This document shows positions 14,403 through 23,060 of a stretch of DNA of 23,327 nt, one piece after another. Source of the stretch: JBGRQB01 sp041725875. GTDB taxonomy: Bacteria; Bacteroidota; Ignavibacteria; Ignavibacteriales; Melioribacteraceae. The notes under the pieces are model-generated. The model searched no databases. It was not told the DNA's origin and was given only the letters and a program-made list of their open reading frames with translations. The stretch lies in NCBI GenBank assembly GCA_041725875.1, contig JBGRQB010000054.1, positions 1-23,327 of the forward strand. The letters are read 5' to 3'. The translations under genes were made by a program, and so were the position numbers. Each line of letters opens with the position of its first letter. The first letter of the stretch is position 1.

Positions 14403-17400
14403 TTATTTTATTACTGCAAGTTTACCAACAGCTGTTTTGTTAAATTCACCGCTATTGGTTTTAACAATTAATTTGTAAAAGTAAGTCCCGTTCGCAATTT
14501 CACTTCCATCTTCATCGCGTCCGTCCCAGGCAATTTTCACAAATTTGTCACTTATAGAAAGTTCTTCAATTTCGCGAATCAATCTGCCTGCTACAGTATA
14601 AACTTTTATTTTTACATCAACAGGTTCTCCAACGTTATGCTGGAAAGTAAAGACTGTTTTATCAGCAAAGGGATTTGGGAAATTGTAAATATTTCTAAGA
14701 ACAAGTCCGCCTGTATTCATAACCGTAAAATACTCTTCTGTTTCAGTCGGGTTATTAAATACATCCCAGGCTTTTACTTTTATTTTATGTTCTCCGGCTT
14801 CAAACCCGGAAAAATTATATTCTACTTTACCTGATTTACCGCCTGCATCTTTATCACCTACAAATGCGTTGGTAAAATCAATTACTTTACTCTGATCATC
14901 ATTTATTATACCTTCAAGTTTATGTCCGATACCGGAACCGGTTGTATTAAGACCTGTCTGATCTTCGATATCAAGAATAAGTTTGAAGTTACTGTTAACC
15001 AGATTCGAATTACTGAAATTTATATTGTCAAAATAAATGTCAATTTCCGGACCTTTATTATCATTGGCCAGCGATCCTGTTCCGCCAATTGTTACATTTG
15101 TCGTATAACCATTGCCATCGGTTTCATTATTAAAAATATAGGCAACTATTTTACCATTTTTATTTTCGTAAGAAATATCTTTTGGAACAACAAAGTCTGT
15201 TGCAAATAATCCGTTTGTTACGGAAACAGATCCCTTGAAAATAACCCCGCCCTGTACTTTCATATCATAGTCACGACCAGCAATTTCAATCTTCTTAATT
15301 CTTTCAGAATCAAAAACGGAAATAATTGCATTGCCATTGTATGATGTGTTTACAGTCCCGTTTAAGTTTTTAACCGACCCTGCAACTCTTACCTTGCTCA
15401 AAGCTTTAATCTGCGTAACATTACTTGTAGATGAACCATTAACAGAGTCAATTGCAGCTTCAACCTGCGGCAGATGTAATTTAACAGCCGGATCACCAAC
15501 AAGTAAAAACTTGGATGAGTTCTGACCGCTAATGTTATTTTTTGCAAGCATTAATGCTTGTCCGATAGAATTTATTTGTCCGTTATTAACATCAAGCAGT
15601 TTTGAATAAAACATATTATTCAGAGCCGCATTACCACCTGCTTCAACCGGACGAGTAGCAGCCATTACGCCAATTGCGCCTTTATCGGCAAGTGTAACAA
15701 GTTCTTCACCTGAGCTTAAACGTGAATAATCATCAAACTTTGCGTAGTCACAGGAAGCGACTGTCATAAAGAAATAATTTTTATTCTTTAATTGTTTAAT
15801 TGAATATTCCTGAGTAAAAACTCTTTCGTGAGCCCATAAGCTCGGACTCCCGTGACCGGTATAATTAATAACCAGTAAATCGTTATTAATTGCATTTATT
15901 ATCGCGTCAACAACTTCTGGTCTTCTTCTTGCGCCTTCGGCAGAAAGAGAAAGCGGGTAGGTTGACATATATATTTTATTAACATCAAATCCGGGTGAAA
16001 TATAACTTCCTGTAAGAGTTTCACATTGCGTAAGGTGGAAAGCTTCCCAGTCGCGACCATCGGCATACTGGTCATCAGCAACTACAGCAATTTTGTTTCT
16101 CCATAATCCCTGATCTGAATTTGTTTCGTAAGCAATAATTTTATCAATTGCATTTTTTGCTTCAGCTTCGGTTGAAAAACAAATTCTTCCAATTGCCAAA
16201 TCGAGATATTTATCATTACCGTCAACTTTTGCAAAATAATCTTCCTGCGCATAAGAATAGATTTCGTTCATTGATTCAACAGTAGGATAAATAGGAATTA
16301 TATTGCTGGTTTTTGAAGATGGATTAACTTCAAGAAAATCAGCACTTCCGTCACCAAACAGCAATACAAATTTTGGTTTCATACTCCAGTTGTTATACGC
16401 ATATTTAACAAAATCTCTGATAGCTGTCGGATCTTTTATTCCACATCCAAACTCATTAAAAATTTCATCAAGATAAAAAACTTTTGACGGAACTGAATGT
16501 GTGGTTCTGTATGTTGCAAGTCTTTCAGCCTGTATTTTAAAGTCAGATGTTGCAATTATTATATGTTCAACTCCCTGAGTAAATCCTCTGATATCAGAGT
16601 TTTCAACTTTTACAGGTGAAAGAGGAGTTTTATATTTTTCTGTGGTTGTTAAATAAAATTTATTCGGATTAACAGCATCATTTTGATAATTAAACTTTAC
16701 TTCTGCTCCGCTTTTGTAAGCATTAGTAACTTCTTTTACACTGGAAAAATCTGTAACATCAAAAATCCTGATAGAATTTGTACTTCCTGTAAAACCATCA
16801 GCTTTATATTCGTAGATGCTTGAAGATCCTTCGCCAAAGATAAGAAGCGTATTATCAATTGCCTTGGTATTTCTCAAATATTCGATTTCGTAATAATCAA
16901 GATACCCTGTACTGGAAGCGCTTGCGCCAAAAACAAATTTTAGGTTACTTCTGTTATCAGTAAGGTTACCGGAATATTTTGCCGTACCAGTGTAAAAACT
17001 TCCTTTATCATAAGGAATAAAGGTTGACCCGCTGATATTTTTTGAAAGAATAATAGTATTGCTTTCAGCTATCGTCAAATTTTTTGATGCGCCGGTTTTT
17101 GCATCGTGAGCAAAATTAAATTTATAATTTATTTGTGATGAAGCAATTCTGTCAGGCAACTGATTAACAAAATTTCTGTAATTGTTGCTTGTATTGTATT
17201 CATCCGTGCTTACATATAATCTGCCTGTATTATGAAGATTTAACTGATCATTATCTTCAAAAATATAAGCTTTGGTTGTGTTTTGATTTTTATCAAATGA
17301 CTGACCGGAACTAACTTCTGCAATTCTTTTACCTGCAGAACCGCCTGAAGTGATCCAGTAATAATTTGTATTTTCGAACCAGTGTTTATTTCTGGTTATT

Positions 17401-18362
17401 TTACCGGCGCTCTTATTATATTCCCAGAAAGAATTGCCGCGGGCGTAAAAAATTACGCGATCAACTTTATTGTTTGTAGTTTCAACTTTTATAGCATTTT
17501 CAACTAATCCGGTCGGCCTGTCAGCAGTTACACTTTCAGGAAGTAAATATCCGCCGTTATTGTAAATCTTTATAGTAGCCGGATCAACAGTTTCAGGATT
17601 AATTCCGTAATTTGAAAGCTGAGCTTTGCTTATTACATAAATGCCTTCTTCTTCAACTTTGAATTTATACCAGGTTCCAGATGAAATAAGACTTGAGTTT
17701 GTTTTTTGCAAGTTTGATTTTACAGCTTTACTTCCCCAGTTTTTTGCAACTGAAGAATTTATTGTCAAGTCATTGTAAAATTCACCACTTAATCTTTGTG
17801 CTGATGCTCCTGCCGGAAGATTTACCTGAACTACAATTCTTTCAATAATTTTTATTTTTCCCGTAAGTGCATCAAACTGCACAGGATGTATTTTTATCTG
17901 CTGAATTTTCATTCCTCTGGCAATTCCGTAATCACCAAAATCAACAAGTTCCGTAAATTTATTTTTATTGTAATCACTTATTGTTTTGTAAACAGCTTCA
18001 CCATTTTCTCTGTATTCAGGAAAAGGAAGAATTTTTCCGCTTAATGTGCTTTCAGTCTTGTGTAAAACTTGAATAGAAGCTCCAAATTCAGAAGCCACGC
18101 CAATATTGAACGCTCTGAAAGGTATCTGAGGTAAACCGGAAATATTTTCAGAATACGCTCCTGATTCCAAACCAAATCTGTAGTAGCTGGTTCCCCCATC
18201 AATTTTAATGGTTTCTTTGGTAATCACAGGTTTGTATTCAAAAACAAGTGTGGAATTGTCTGATGAAATAATTTTTAAGTCACCCGATGTTTGCGAAAAA
18301 ACACAGACAGACAATAAAAAGAATACAACAAGGCTATTTAGCCCTTTAAACTTGCTACTCAT
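14403..18362 (-). CDS. porU: Type IX secretion system sortase PorU (C25 gingipain-like)
   Basis: PorU is the surface transpeptidase that removes the C-terminal sorting domain from T9SS cargo and attaches the product to the outer membrane. The 1319-residue protein has a signal peptide ('LVVFFLLSVCVFSQ') and a long N-terminal beta-rich region. A peptidase C25 domain spans about residues 600-960. The catalytic pair is visible: H837 in 'NYTGHGSPSLW' and C871 in 'VASCDYAKFDD'. Ig-like domains follow, then a C-terminal FlgD/T9SS-type domain (from ~1225: 'NFPNPFADKT', 'GTYFYKLIV'). It could instead be a secreted gingipain-like protease, but the size and the porV gene immediately downstream support PorU. 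A GGAG SD lies 6 bases before the ATG. Confidence 0.87.
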   Translation of the reverse strand: MSSKFKGLNSLVVFFLLSVCVFSQTSGDLKIISSDNSTLVFEYKPVITKETIKIDGGTSYYRFGLESGAYSENISGLPQIPFRAFNIGVASEFGASIQVLHKTESTLSGKILPFPEYRENGEAVYKTISDYNKNKFTELVDFGDYGIARGMKIQQIKIHPVQFDALTGKIKIIERIVVQVNLPAGASAQRLSGEFYNDLTINSSVAKNWGSKAVKSNLQKTNSSLISSGTWYKFKVEEEGIYVISKAQLSNYGINPETVDPATIKIYNNGGYLLPESVTADRPTGLVENAIKVETTNNKVDRVIFYARGNSFWEYNKSAGKITRNKHWFENTNYYWITSGGSAGKRIAEVSSGQSFDKNQNTTKAYIFEDNDQLNLHNTGRLYVSTDEYNTSNNYRNFVNQLPDRIASSQINYKFNFAHDAKTGASKNLTIAESNTIILSKNISGSTFIPYDKGSFYTGTAKYSGNLTDNRSNLKFVFGASASSTGYLDYYEIEYLRNTKAIDNTLLIFGEGSSSIYEYKADGFTGSTNSIRIFDVTDFSSVKEVTNAYKSGAEVKFNYQNDAVNPNKFYLTTTEKYKTPLSPVKVENSDIRGFTQGVEHIIIATSDFKIQAERLATYRTTHSVPSKVFYLDEIFNEFGCGIKDPTAIRDFVKYAYNNWSMKPKFVLLFGDGSADFLEVNPSSKTSNIIPIYPTVESMNEIYSYAQEDYFAKVDGNDKYLDLAIGRICFSTEAEAKNAIDKIIAYETNSDQGLWRNKIAVVADDQYADGRDWEAFHLTQCETLTGSYISPGFDVNKIYMSTYPLSLSAEGARRRPEVVDAIINAINNDLLVINYTGHGSPSLWAHERVFTQEYSIKQLKNKNYFFMTVASCDYAKFDDYSRLSSGEELVTLADKGAIGVMAATRPVEAGGNAALNNMFYSKLLDVNNGQINSIGQALMLAKNNISGQNSSKFLLVGDPAVKLHLPQVEAAIDSVNGSSTSNVTQIKALSKVRVAGSVKNLNGTVNTSYNGNAIISVFDSERIKKIEIAGRDYDMKVQGGVIFKGSVSVTNGLFATDFVVPKDISYENKNGKIVAYIFNNETDGNGYTTNVTIGGTGSLANDNKGPEIDIYFDNINFSNSNLVNSNFKLILDIEDQTGLNTTGSGIGHKLEGIINDDQSKVIDFTNAFVGDKDAGGKSGKVEYNFSGFEAGEHKIKVKAWDVFNNPTETEEYFTVMNTGGLVLRNIYNFPNPFADKTVFTFQHNVGEPVDVKIKVYTVAGRLIREIEELSISDKFVKIAWDGRDEDGSEIANGTYFYKLIVKTNSGEFNKTAVGKLAVIK

Positions 18363-18535
18363 ACTATTCTCCGAAATAAGAAGATAATGTAAACTGAATA
18401 ATATAACCTAATTAAATATTAATTTAAAATGGTAGCAAATTTTTCTATAAAAAGCCTCAAATATTTGGTTCAAACTAAATTATAAAATCGCATTAATTCA
18501 ATGCAATTCCAAGTCCCTAATTTAACTAAATCGGA

Positions 18536-19099
18536 TTACAATTCCAATTTTTCTTTTTCCAGTTTCATTGCGTCTATACAATTGGAAATATGTTCATCCA
18601 GTTCAATTTCAAGTTCTGTTGCTCCGTTTCTTATATCTTCTCTGCTAACTGCTTTTGAGAAGCCTTTGTCTTTCATCTTTTTCTTCACCGACTTTACCTG
18701 AACTTCATCAATACTTTTACTTGGTCTGACAAGCGCCACTGCTGTTATAAACCCAGCAAGTTCATCGCAGGCAAAGAGCACTTTTTTGAGCAAAGTATCT
18801 CTTGGAACCCCGGTATAATCGGCATGAGAAAGAATAGTTTTAATAAACTCATCTTCAAAACCCAACTCTTTTAATATTTCGGCTCCTTTTGCAGGGTGTC
18901 CTTCTTCCGAAGGATATTTTTCATAATCAAAATCGTGAAGCAATGCAACGTTTGCCCAATAGGTTTTGTCTTCGTTAAACTTTTCTGCATAATATTTTAC
19001 ACAGGCTTCAACTGCATAAGCGTGTTTCAGCAGACTCTCAGATTTTGTGTATTCTTTTAATATTTCGTGGCATCTTTGCGAATCGAGTTCAATTTTCAT
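18536..19099 (-). CDS. HD-domain phosphohydrolase family protein
   Basis: I place the start at 19099, giving 187 residues. That ATG overlaps the nth stop as ATGA and has a GGAG SD 5 bases upstream; a 15-residue in-frame extension upstream lies wholly inside nth. The protein is an HD-superfamily metal-dependent hydrolase. The metal ligands are visible as H26 ('LLKHAYAVE'), H55-D56 ('LLHDFDYE'), H68 ('EGHPAKGAEILKELG'), H92 ('LSHADY') and D112 ('CDELAGF'). Similar stand-alone HD proteins hydrolyse nucleotides or other phosphoesters, but the substrate cannot be read from the sequence. Co-translation with nth suggests a shared operon, not necessarily a shared pathway. Confidence 0.85.
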   Translation of the reverse strand: MKIELDSQRCHEILKEYTKSESLLKHAYAVEACVKYYAEKFNEDKTYWANVALLHDFDYEKYPSEEGHPAKGAEILKELGFEDEFIKTILSHADYTGVPRDTLLKKVLFACDELAGFITAVALVRPSKSIDEVQVKSVKKKMKDKGFSKAVSREDIRNGATELEIELDEHISNCIDAMKLEKEKLEL

Positions 19100-19734
19100 T
19101 TTTTCTCCGCTTGTGAGGATGGACATAAATCGGAACACAAACACTCTTCACATTTTGGCCTGCGAGCAATACAAATATTTCTTCCGTGCATAATTAACCA
19201 GTGAGAAGAGTTTATCCAATTTTCCTCGGGGACAATTTTTTTAAGCTCTGCTTCTATTTTATCGGGATCTTTAGTGTTAACAAAACCGAGTAAATTTGAG
19301 AGTCGTTTAACGTGTGTATCAACAGCAATGGCAGGTACGCCAAAAGCGTTTCCTGCAACAACTGAAGCAGTTTTTCTCCCTACTCCGGGTAATTTTACCA
19401 GTTCATTAAAATCTTTTGGAACCTGACCGTTAAAATCATTAATCAGAACCTGCGAGCAGTTTTTTATACTTTTTGTTTTTTGTTTGTAAAATCCGGTTGA
19501 AAAAATATCTTGTTCTAAAACAGCTGTATCGGCAGCAACGTAATCTTCAGGAATCTTGTATTTCGTAAACAGGTTTTTAGTTACTTTGTTTACTCTTTCA
19601 TCGGTACATTGTGCCGATAAAATAGTTGCTATTAAGAGTTCAAAAGGATTGGTAAAATCGAGTTGAGGTTTTACATCCGGGTATAAACCGGATAATTTTT
19701 TCAGTATAGTTTTAATTCGTTTATTTTCGTCCAT
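19096..19734 (-). CDS. nth: Endonuclease III
   Basis: Nth is a base-excision-repair DNA glycosylase/AP lyase that removes oxidised pyrimidines. The helix-hairpin-helix 'LPGVGRKTA' carries the catalytic lysine K121, and 'AVDTHVKRL' the catalytic aspartate D139. The C-terminal [4Fe-4S] cluster ligands are at C188, C195, C198 and C204 (CX6CX2CX5C). 'ATILSAQCTDERVN' is the usual N-terminal signature. The length of 212 residues is normal. Its ATG lies directly after the T-run of a terminator-like hairpin, and its SD (GGAGGGG) is inside the 3' arm of that hairpin. The stop overlaps the HD-protein start (ATGA). Confidence 0.96.
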   Translation of the reverse strand: MDENKRIKTILKKLSGLYPDVKPQLDFTNPFELLIATILSAQCTDERVNKVTKNLFTKYKIPEDYVAADTAVLEQDIFSTGFYKQKTKSIKNCSQVLINDFNGQVPKDFNELVKLPGVGRKTASVVAGNAFGVPAIAVDTHVKRLSNLLGFVNTKDPDKIEAELKKIVPEENWINSSHWLIMHGRNICIARRPKCEECLCSDLCPSSQAEKK

Positions 19735-19764
19735 AAAAAAATTCCCCTCCCTCTCGGGAGAGGA
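19735..19764 (-). terminator. Terminator after the repeat-lipoprotein gene, containing the nth ribosome-binding site
   Basis: On the minus strand a 9-bp stem (TCCTCTCCC / GGGAGGGGA, one G-T pair) with a GAGA tetraloop is followed by A and seven T. The nth ATG comes right after the T-run. The 3' arm holds the only SD candidate for nth (GGAGGGG, 9 bases before the ATG), so the folded hairpin would both stop transcription and hide the SD. Confidence 0.8.
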
Positions 19765-19782
19765 TTATTCCAAATTTAATTT

Positions 19783-22740
19783 TTATTTGTCTTCTTTTAT
19801 ATTAATGAAGAAATAACCGTCACTAATATCAGTGATTTTTGGATCTGCTATATCTCGAATTCGAATTCTGGCTAATCCAATACGTCCCAAAGGTATGAAA
19901 TCGAGGGCAAATACACCATCAGAAATTGTGCTGGTACTTAATGTATCGCTCCAGGTATTACCATTATCTCTTGATAGCAATACTTCAACACTATCAACTC
20001 CGGCAGATTCCCACATTATTGGATAAAACCCTGTATCATGATTTTCTATGTTAACGTACTCTCCACCATTTGGTTGATGAATTCTTATATACTTAGGAGG
20101 ATAAATGGTAAACCAGTCATCACTCTGATCTGAGTATACAGTATCACTTACATCACTAACTCTGATTTTACTTAACAATGAAGTATGTCCAATATCTTCA
20201 GGAACTTCCCAATTATAATAGCCGTTATTTATTACACTATTTTCAATTACCTTCCAATTAGATTCACCCAAAGTAGAGTATTCTATCTTTACATTTTCCA
20301 CTAAACTTGCAGCCCATCTAATTTGATGTGTTTCTCCGGCTAAAAATTTCTCTCCGCCGTTAGGAGATAAAATTGTTACTTTTTTCTCAGGCGGAGCTTT
20401 TACTTTAAATTTCGCACTTTTTGCAGAAGGATTACCATCGCTGGCATCGCTAATCATAATCACATAATTTTCAGATGGAACTGTAAATCTGTATGTGTAT
20501 TCATTATCATTAGGGGTTTCACTTACAATTGAGAACCATTCTTCTTCTCCGGTACCATTAACAGCAGTAGCTTCAATTTTCACTTTTTCAATACCTGTTG
20601 AAGTCCAGGTGATTTTGTAATCTTCCCCGGCAATAATATATTCATCAGCAACAGGAGTTAAAATTTCTATATTTTCTTTTATCTTGATTGTAAATTCTTT
20701 ATCACTTTCATCAATAGGAGTATGATCGTCAGCATCACTTATTCTGACTTTACACTGAGTTGAGGCTTCATCAGGTATTGTCCATTCATAAGAACCGGAG
20801 TGTACAAGATCATTTACAATTTCTGACCAGGTATTTCCGCCATTTGTAGAATATTCTATTTTAACTTTTTCAATTCCCTGCGCTTTCCATTGAATAGTTT
20901 GTTTTGTTCCTGTTTCAAACTCTTCGGTTCCGTTTGGAAAAACAACTTCAATTGATTCAACTTCTTTATTGCTTATGGAAAAGAAATCGTCTGACAGATC
21001 AAAATGACTTGAAGCATCTGCATTACTGATCTTAATTTTACAAAGTGACGAAGTCACATCAGGAATTGTTGTCCAATTATATTCACCATTATTCGGGATA
21101 TTATTAGCAACTGTTGTCCAGGTATTTTCACCATCTACTGTCAGCTCAATTCTGATATTTGCAATATTTTGTGCTGTCCATTTAATTTTATATTCACTGT
21201 CTTTCTGTAATTCTTCACCGCCGTTTGGCGCAACCACGGTAATTGGCTGAATTTCATTTGGTCCCTGAATTCTGAATGTACCGTCACTCTGATCGTTTAA
21301 CGGAAGTGCGCCTGCATCTGAGCTTACATCTGTAATTTTAACACGACACAAAGAAGAACTCAAATCTGGCGGATTCCAAGAGTAAGATCCAACTGATTGA
21401 TAAGCATTTTCTATAATCAGCCAGTTCACTCCGTTATCTATTGTGTATTCGAGTCTGACAGAATCAATTCCGGTTGAATACCACTCAATTTCATAAATTT
21501 GATTATACTTAACAATATCAGATCCTGAGTTAGGTTTTTCTATTCTTAAAACTTTTGGTGTTATTGCAAAAAAATCATCGGAAACGTCGTTTCTGGAAAG
21601 ATTTGCCGGATCTGAAATTCTGATTTTACATAATTCAGATTTATTTGCAATATTATCCGGAACCTGCCAATTGTAAGAACCGTTACTTACTGCGTTTTCT
21701 TCAATTGCAGTCCAGTTTGTATTATCTATAGTATATTCAATTTTTACATTTTCTACATTTGCAGCTGTCCATCTTATTTCATATTGCTGACCGGTAAGCC
21801 AGTTTTCACCGCCATTTGGTGATGTGACTGTTATTTCAGGATCAGATAAAATTGAAAATACTTCATCACTTTCATCTTTTTGGTTAGGGTTATCCACGTT
21901 AGAAATTCTGACTTTACTCAAAGTGGAAGGAACGCTTGGAACAGAGTTCCAGTAATAAATACCTGTATTATTTATATTATCAGCAACTGTTTCCCAGGTT
22001 ATACCATTATTGGCGCTATATTCAATTTTAACTTTTGCAATATCTTCGCTAAACCATTTTATTTCGCGAGGTGTTCCTCCTGACCATTCTTCACCGCCAT
22101 TTGGAGAAAGAACAAGTAATTTTGTTCCCTGTTCAACTAAAATTGAAAAGTTTTTATCTGAAACATCTGAAATTGCATTGTCGCCAAGATCTGTAACTCT
22201 GACTAAACATTTTTCCGAATGAACACTTGGAAGGGGTCCCCAGCTATAACTACTTTGATTAGCCGGAAGGGATTCGGCAATTGCCGACCAGGTTTTTCCG
22301 TTATCTTCAGAAAACTCAAGTTTTACGTTGTCTATTTTACTTGAAATCCAGTTTATTTTTGTTTCAGCACCCAAAGTAAAAATTTCACCTCCCTGCGGAG
22401 ATGTTAATATTAATACTTTTTGAGCATTTTCTATTATGTTGAAATTTCCGTCACTCTGATCTTTAATACTTCCATTAGATACTGACGAAACTCTGATTAA
22501 ACCATTTGTGGTTAAAACATTTGGTAAAGGTCCCCAAACATAACTTCCTGTGTTTTGAACACTGTCGGCCAAAGTATTCCAGCTGTTTCCGCTATCGAGT
22601 GATAACTCAATTTTCAACAATCCGGAAACATCAGATTCCCATCTGACACTGTATGAGTTCCCGACTTGCAAATCAACACTTTCATTCGGGTATGTGACTT
22701 TTATTTTAACTGTTGGTTCTTCTGTATCTGATTCCGGTTC
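19783..22740 (-). repeat. Ten degenerate ~290-bp tandem coding repeats
   Basis: The lipoprotein gene is an array of about ten repeat units of roughly 280-300 bases that encode the same ~95-residue beta-sandwich. Units are recognised at the protein level by N-G-G-E near the start and S-D-x-x-F near the end. At the nucleotide level they are well diverged, so this is an old duplication series and not a recent expansion. Confidence 0.8.
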
Positions 22741-22800
22741 AACAAATTCACACGAAATCAAAAGAAGTAAACACACAAGTAATGAAAGTAACTTTTTCAT
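19783..22800 (-). CDS. Lipoprotein made of about ten tandem Ig-like (Ser-Thr-rich/KNR4-like) repeats
   Basis: The 1005-residue protein begins with a lipoprotein signal ('LLLLISC', lipid cysteine C17). The rest is about ten repeats of 90-100 residues with a common pattern: 'SPNGGEEW', then 'Y-x-I-x-W', 'I/V-E-x-V-K-I-E-Y-S', 'D-N-G-x-T-W', 'N-x-G-S-Y-x-W', 'P', 'C-K-I/V-R-I-S-D' and 'D-x-S-D-x-x-F-x-I'. This resembles the Ser-Thr-rich, GPI-anchored-type beta-sandwich repeat seen in many bacterial surface proteins. Repeat 8 is the most diverged (it lacks NGGE and the final SDxxF), and repeat 10 ends the protein. No catalytic domain is visible. I infer a stalk or adhesin-like lipoprotein of the outer membrane or periplasm. 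The ATG has a GAGG SD and the gene ends in a strong terminator. Confidence 0.85.
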   Translation of the reverse strand: MKKLLSLLVCLLLLISCEFVEPESDTEEPTVKIKVTYPNESVDLQVGNSYSVRWESDVSGLLKIELSLDSGNSWNTLADSVQNTGSYVWGPLPNVLTTNGLIRVSSVSNGSIKDQSDGNFNIIENAQKVLILTSPQGGEIFTLGAETKINWISSKIDNVKLEFSEDNGKTWSAIAESLPANQSSYSWGPLPSVHSEKCLVRVTDLGDNAISDVSDKNFSILVEQGTKLLVLSPNGGEEWSGGTPREIKWFSEDIAKVKIEYSANNGITWETVADNINNTGIYYWNSVPSVPSTLSKVRISNVDNPNQKDESDEVFSILSDPEITVTSPNGGENWLTGQQYEIRWTAANVENVKIEYTIDNTNWTAIEENAVSNGSYNWQVPDNIANKSELCKIRISDPANLSRNDVSDDFFAITPKVLRIEKPNSGSDIVKYNQIYEIEWYSTGIDSVRLEYTIDNGVNWLIIENAYQSVGSYSWNPPDLSSSLCRVKITDVSSDAGALPLNDQSDGTFRIQGPNEIQPITVVAPNGGEELQKDSEYKIKWTAQNIANIRIELTVDGENTWTTVANNIPNNGEYNWTTIPDVTSSLCKIKISNADASSHFDLSDDFFSISNKEVESIEVVFPNGTEEFETGTKQTIQWKAQGIEKVKIEYSTNGGNTWSEIVNDLVHSGSYEWTIPDEASTQCKVRISDADDHTPIDESDKEFTIKIKENIEILTPVADEYIIAGEDYKITWTSTGIEKVKIEATAVNGTGEEEWFSIVSETPNDNEYTYRFTVPSENYVIMISDASDGNPSAKSAKFKVKAPPEKKVTILSPNGGEKFLAGETHQIRWAASLVENVKIEYSTLGESNWKVIENSVINNGYYNWEVPEDIGHTSLLSKIRVSDVSDTVYSDQSDDWFTIYPPKYIRIHQPNGGEYVNIENHDTGFYPIMWESAGVDSVEVLLSRDNGNTWSDTLSTSTISDGVFALDFIPLGRIGLARIRIRDIADPKITDISDGYFFINIKEDK

Positions 22801-23060
22801 TTTTTCCTCAAATAGTTTAATTTCAACCTAAGAAACAATGCAAATTTAATACCAATTACATCTATATTTAATTTTAACGAGAATCACATTATCTTCGGGT
22901 TAAATATTGATTTATTTTAATACAGAAGAGTTGATATGTATCACAATGATACTTTAAATTGATTTTTACAAAAACGATAATTAATTATATTTAAACTATG
23001 GTTGAATTTTTGTTCAAGATAACTATTTTAAGAAATAAATTCCAATAGCGGAGAGAGAAA
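22801..23060. promoter_or_regulatory. AT-rich divergent intergenic region, possible plus-strand promoter at 23002-23029
   Basis: This 260-base spacer lies between the divergent lipoprotein gene and the gene starting at 23061, so it should hold promoters for both. A weak candidate on the plus strand is TTGAAT (23002-23007), 16 bases, TATTTT (23024-23029). The short inverted repeat TTGAA-N6-TTCAA (23002-23017) overlaps it. No RNA gene or further ORF is apparent. Confidence 0.25.

Noticed and set aside
14403..18362. Reading the C25 protein as an exported gingipain-like virulence protease
   Set aside because: Its length and the co-transcribed porV fit the T9SS sortase PorU better; this remains an alternative.
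18363..18535. Possible terminator between the HD gene and porU (AAATATTT palindrome followed by TTTTT)
   Set aside because: The palindrome leaves no loop and the stem is too weak, so I could not support it.
19100..19144. Longer start for the HD-domain protein at 19144
   Set aside because: It lies wholly inside nth, whereas the start at 19099 has an SD and the classic ATGA overlap.
19783..22740. Regularly spaced repeats resembling an array
   Set aside because: The units are ~290 bases, protein-coding and diverged. They are tandem domains, not CRISPR repeats with spacers.
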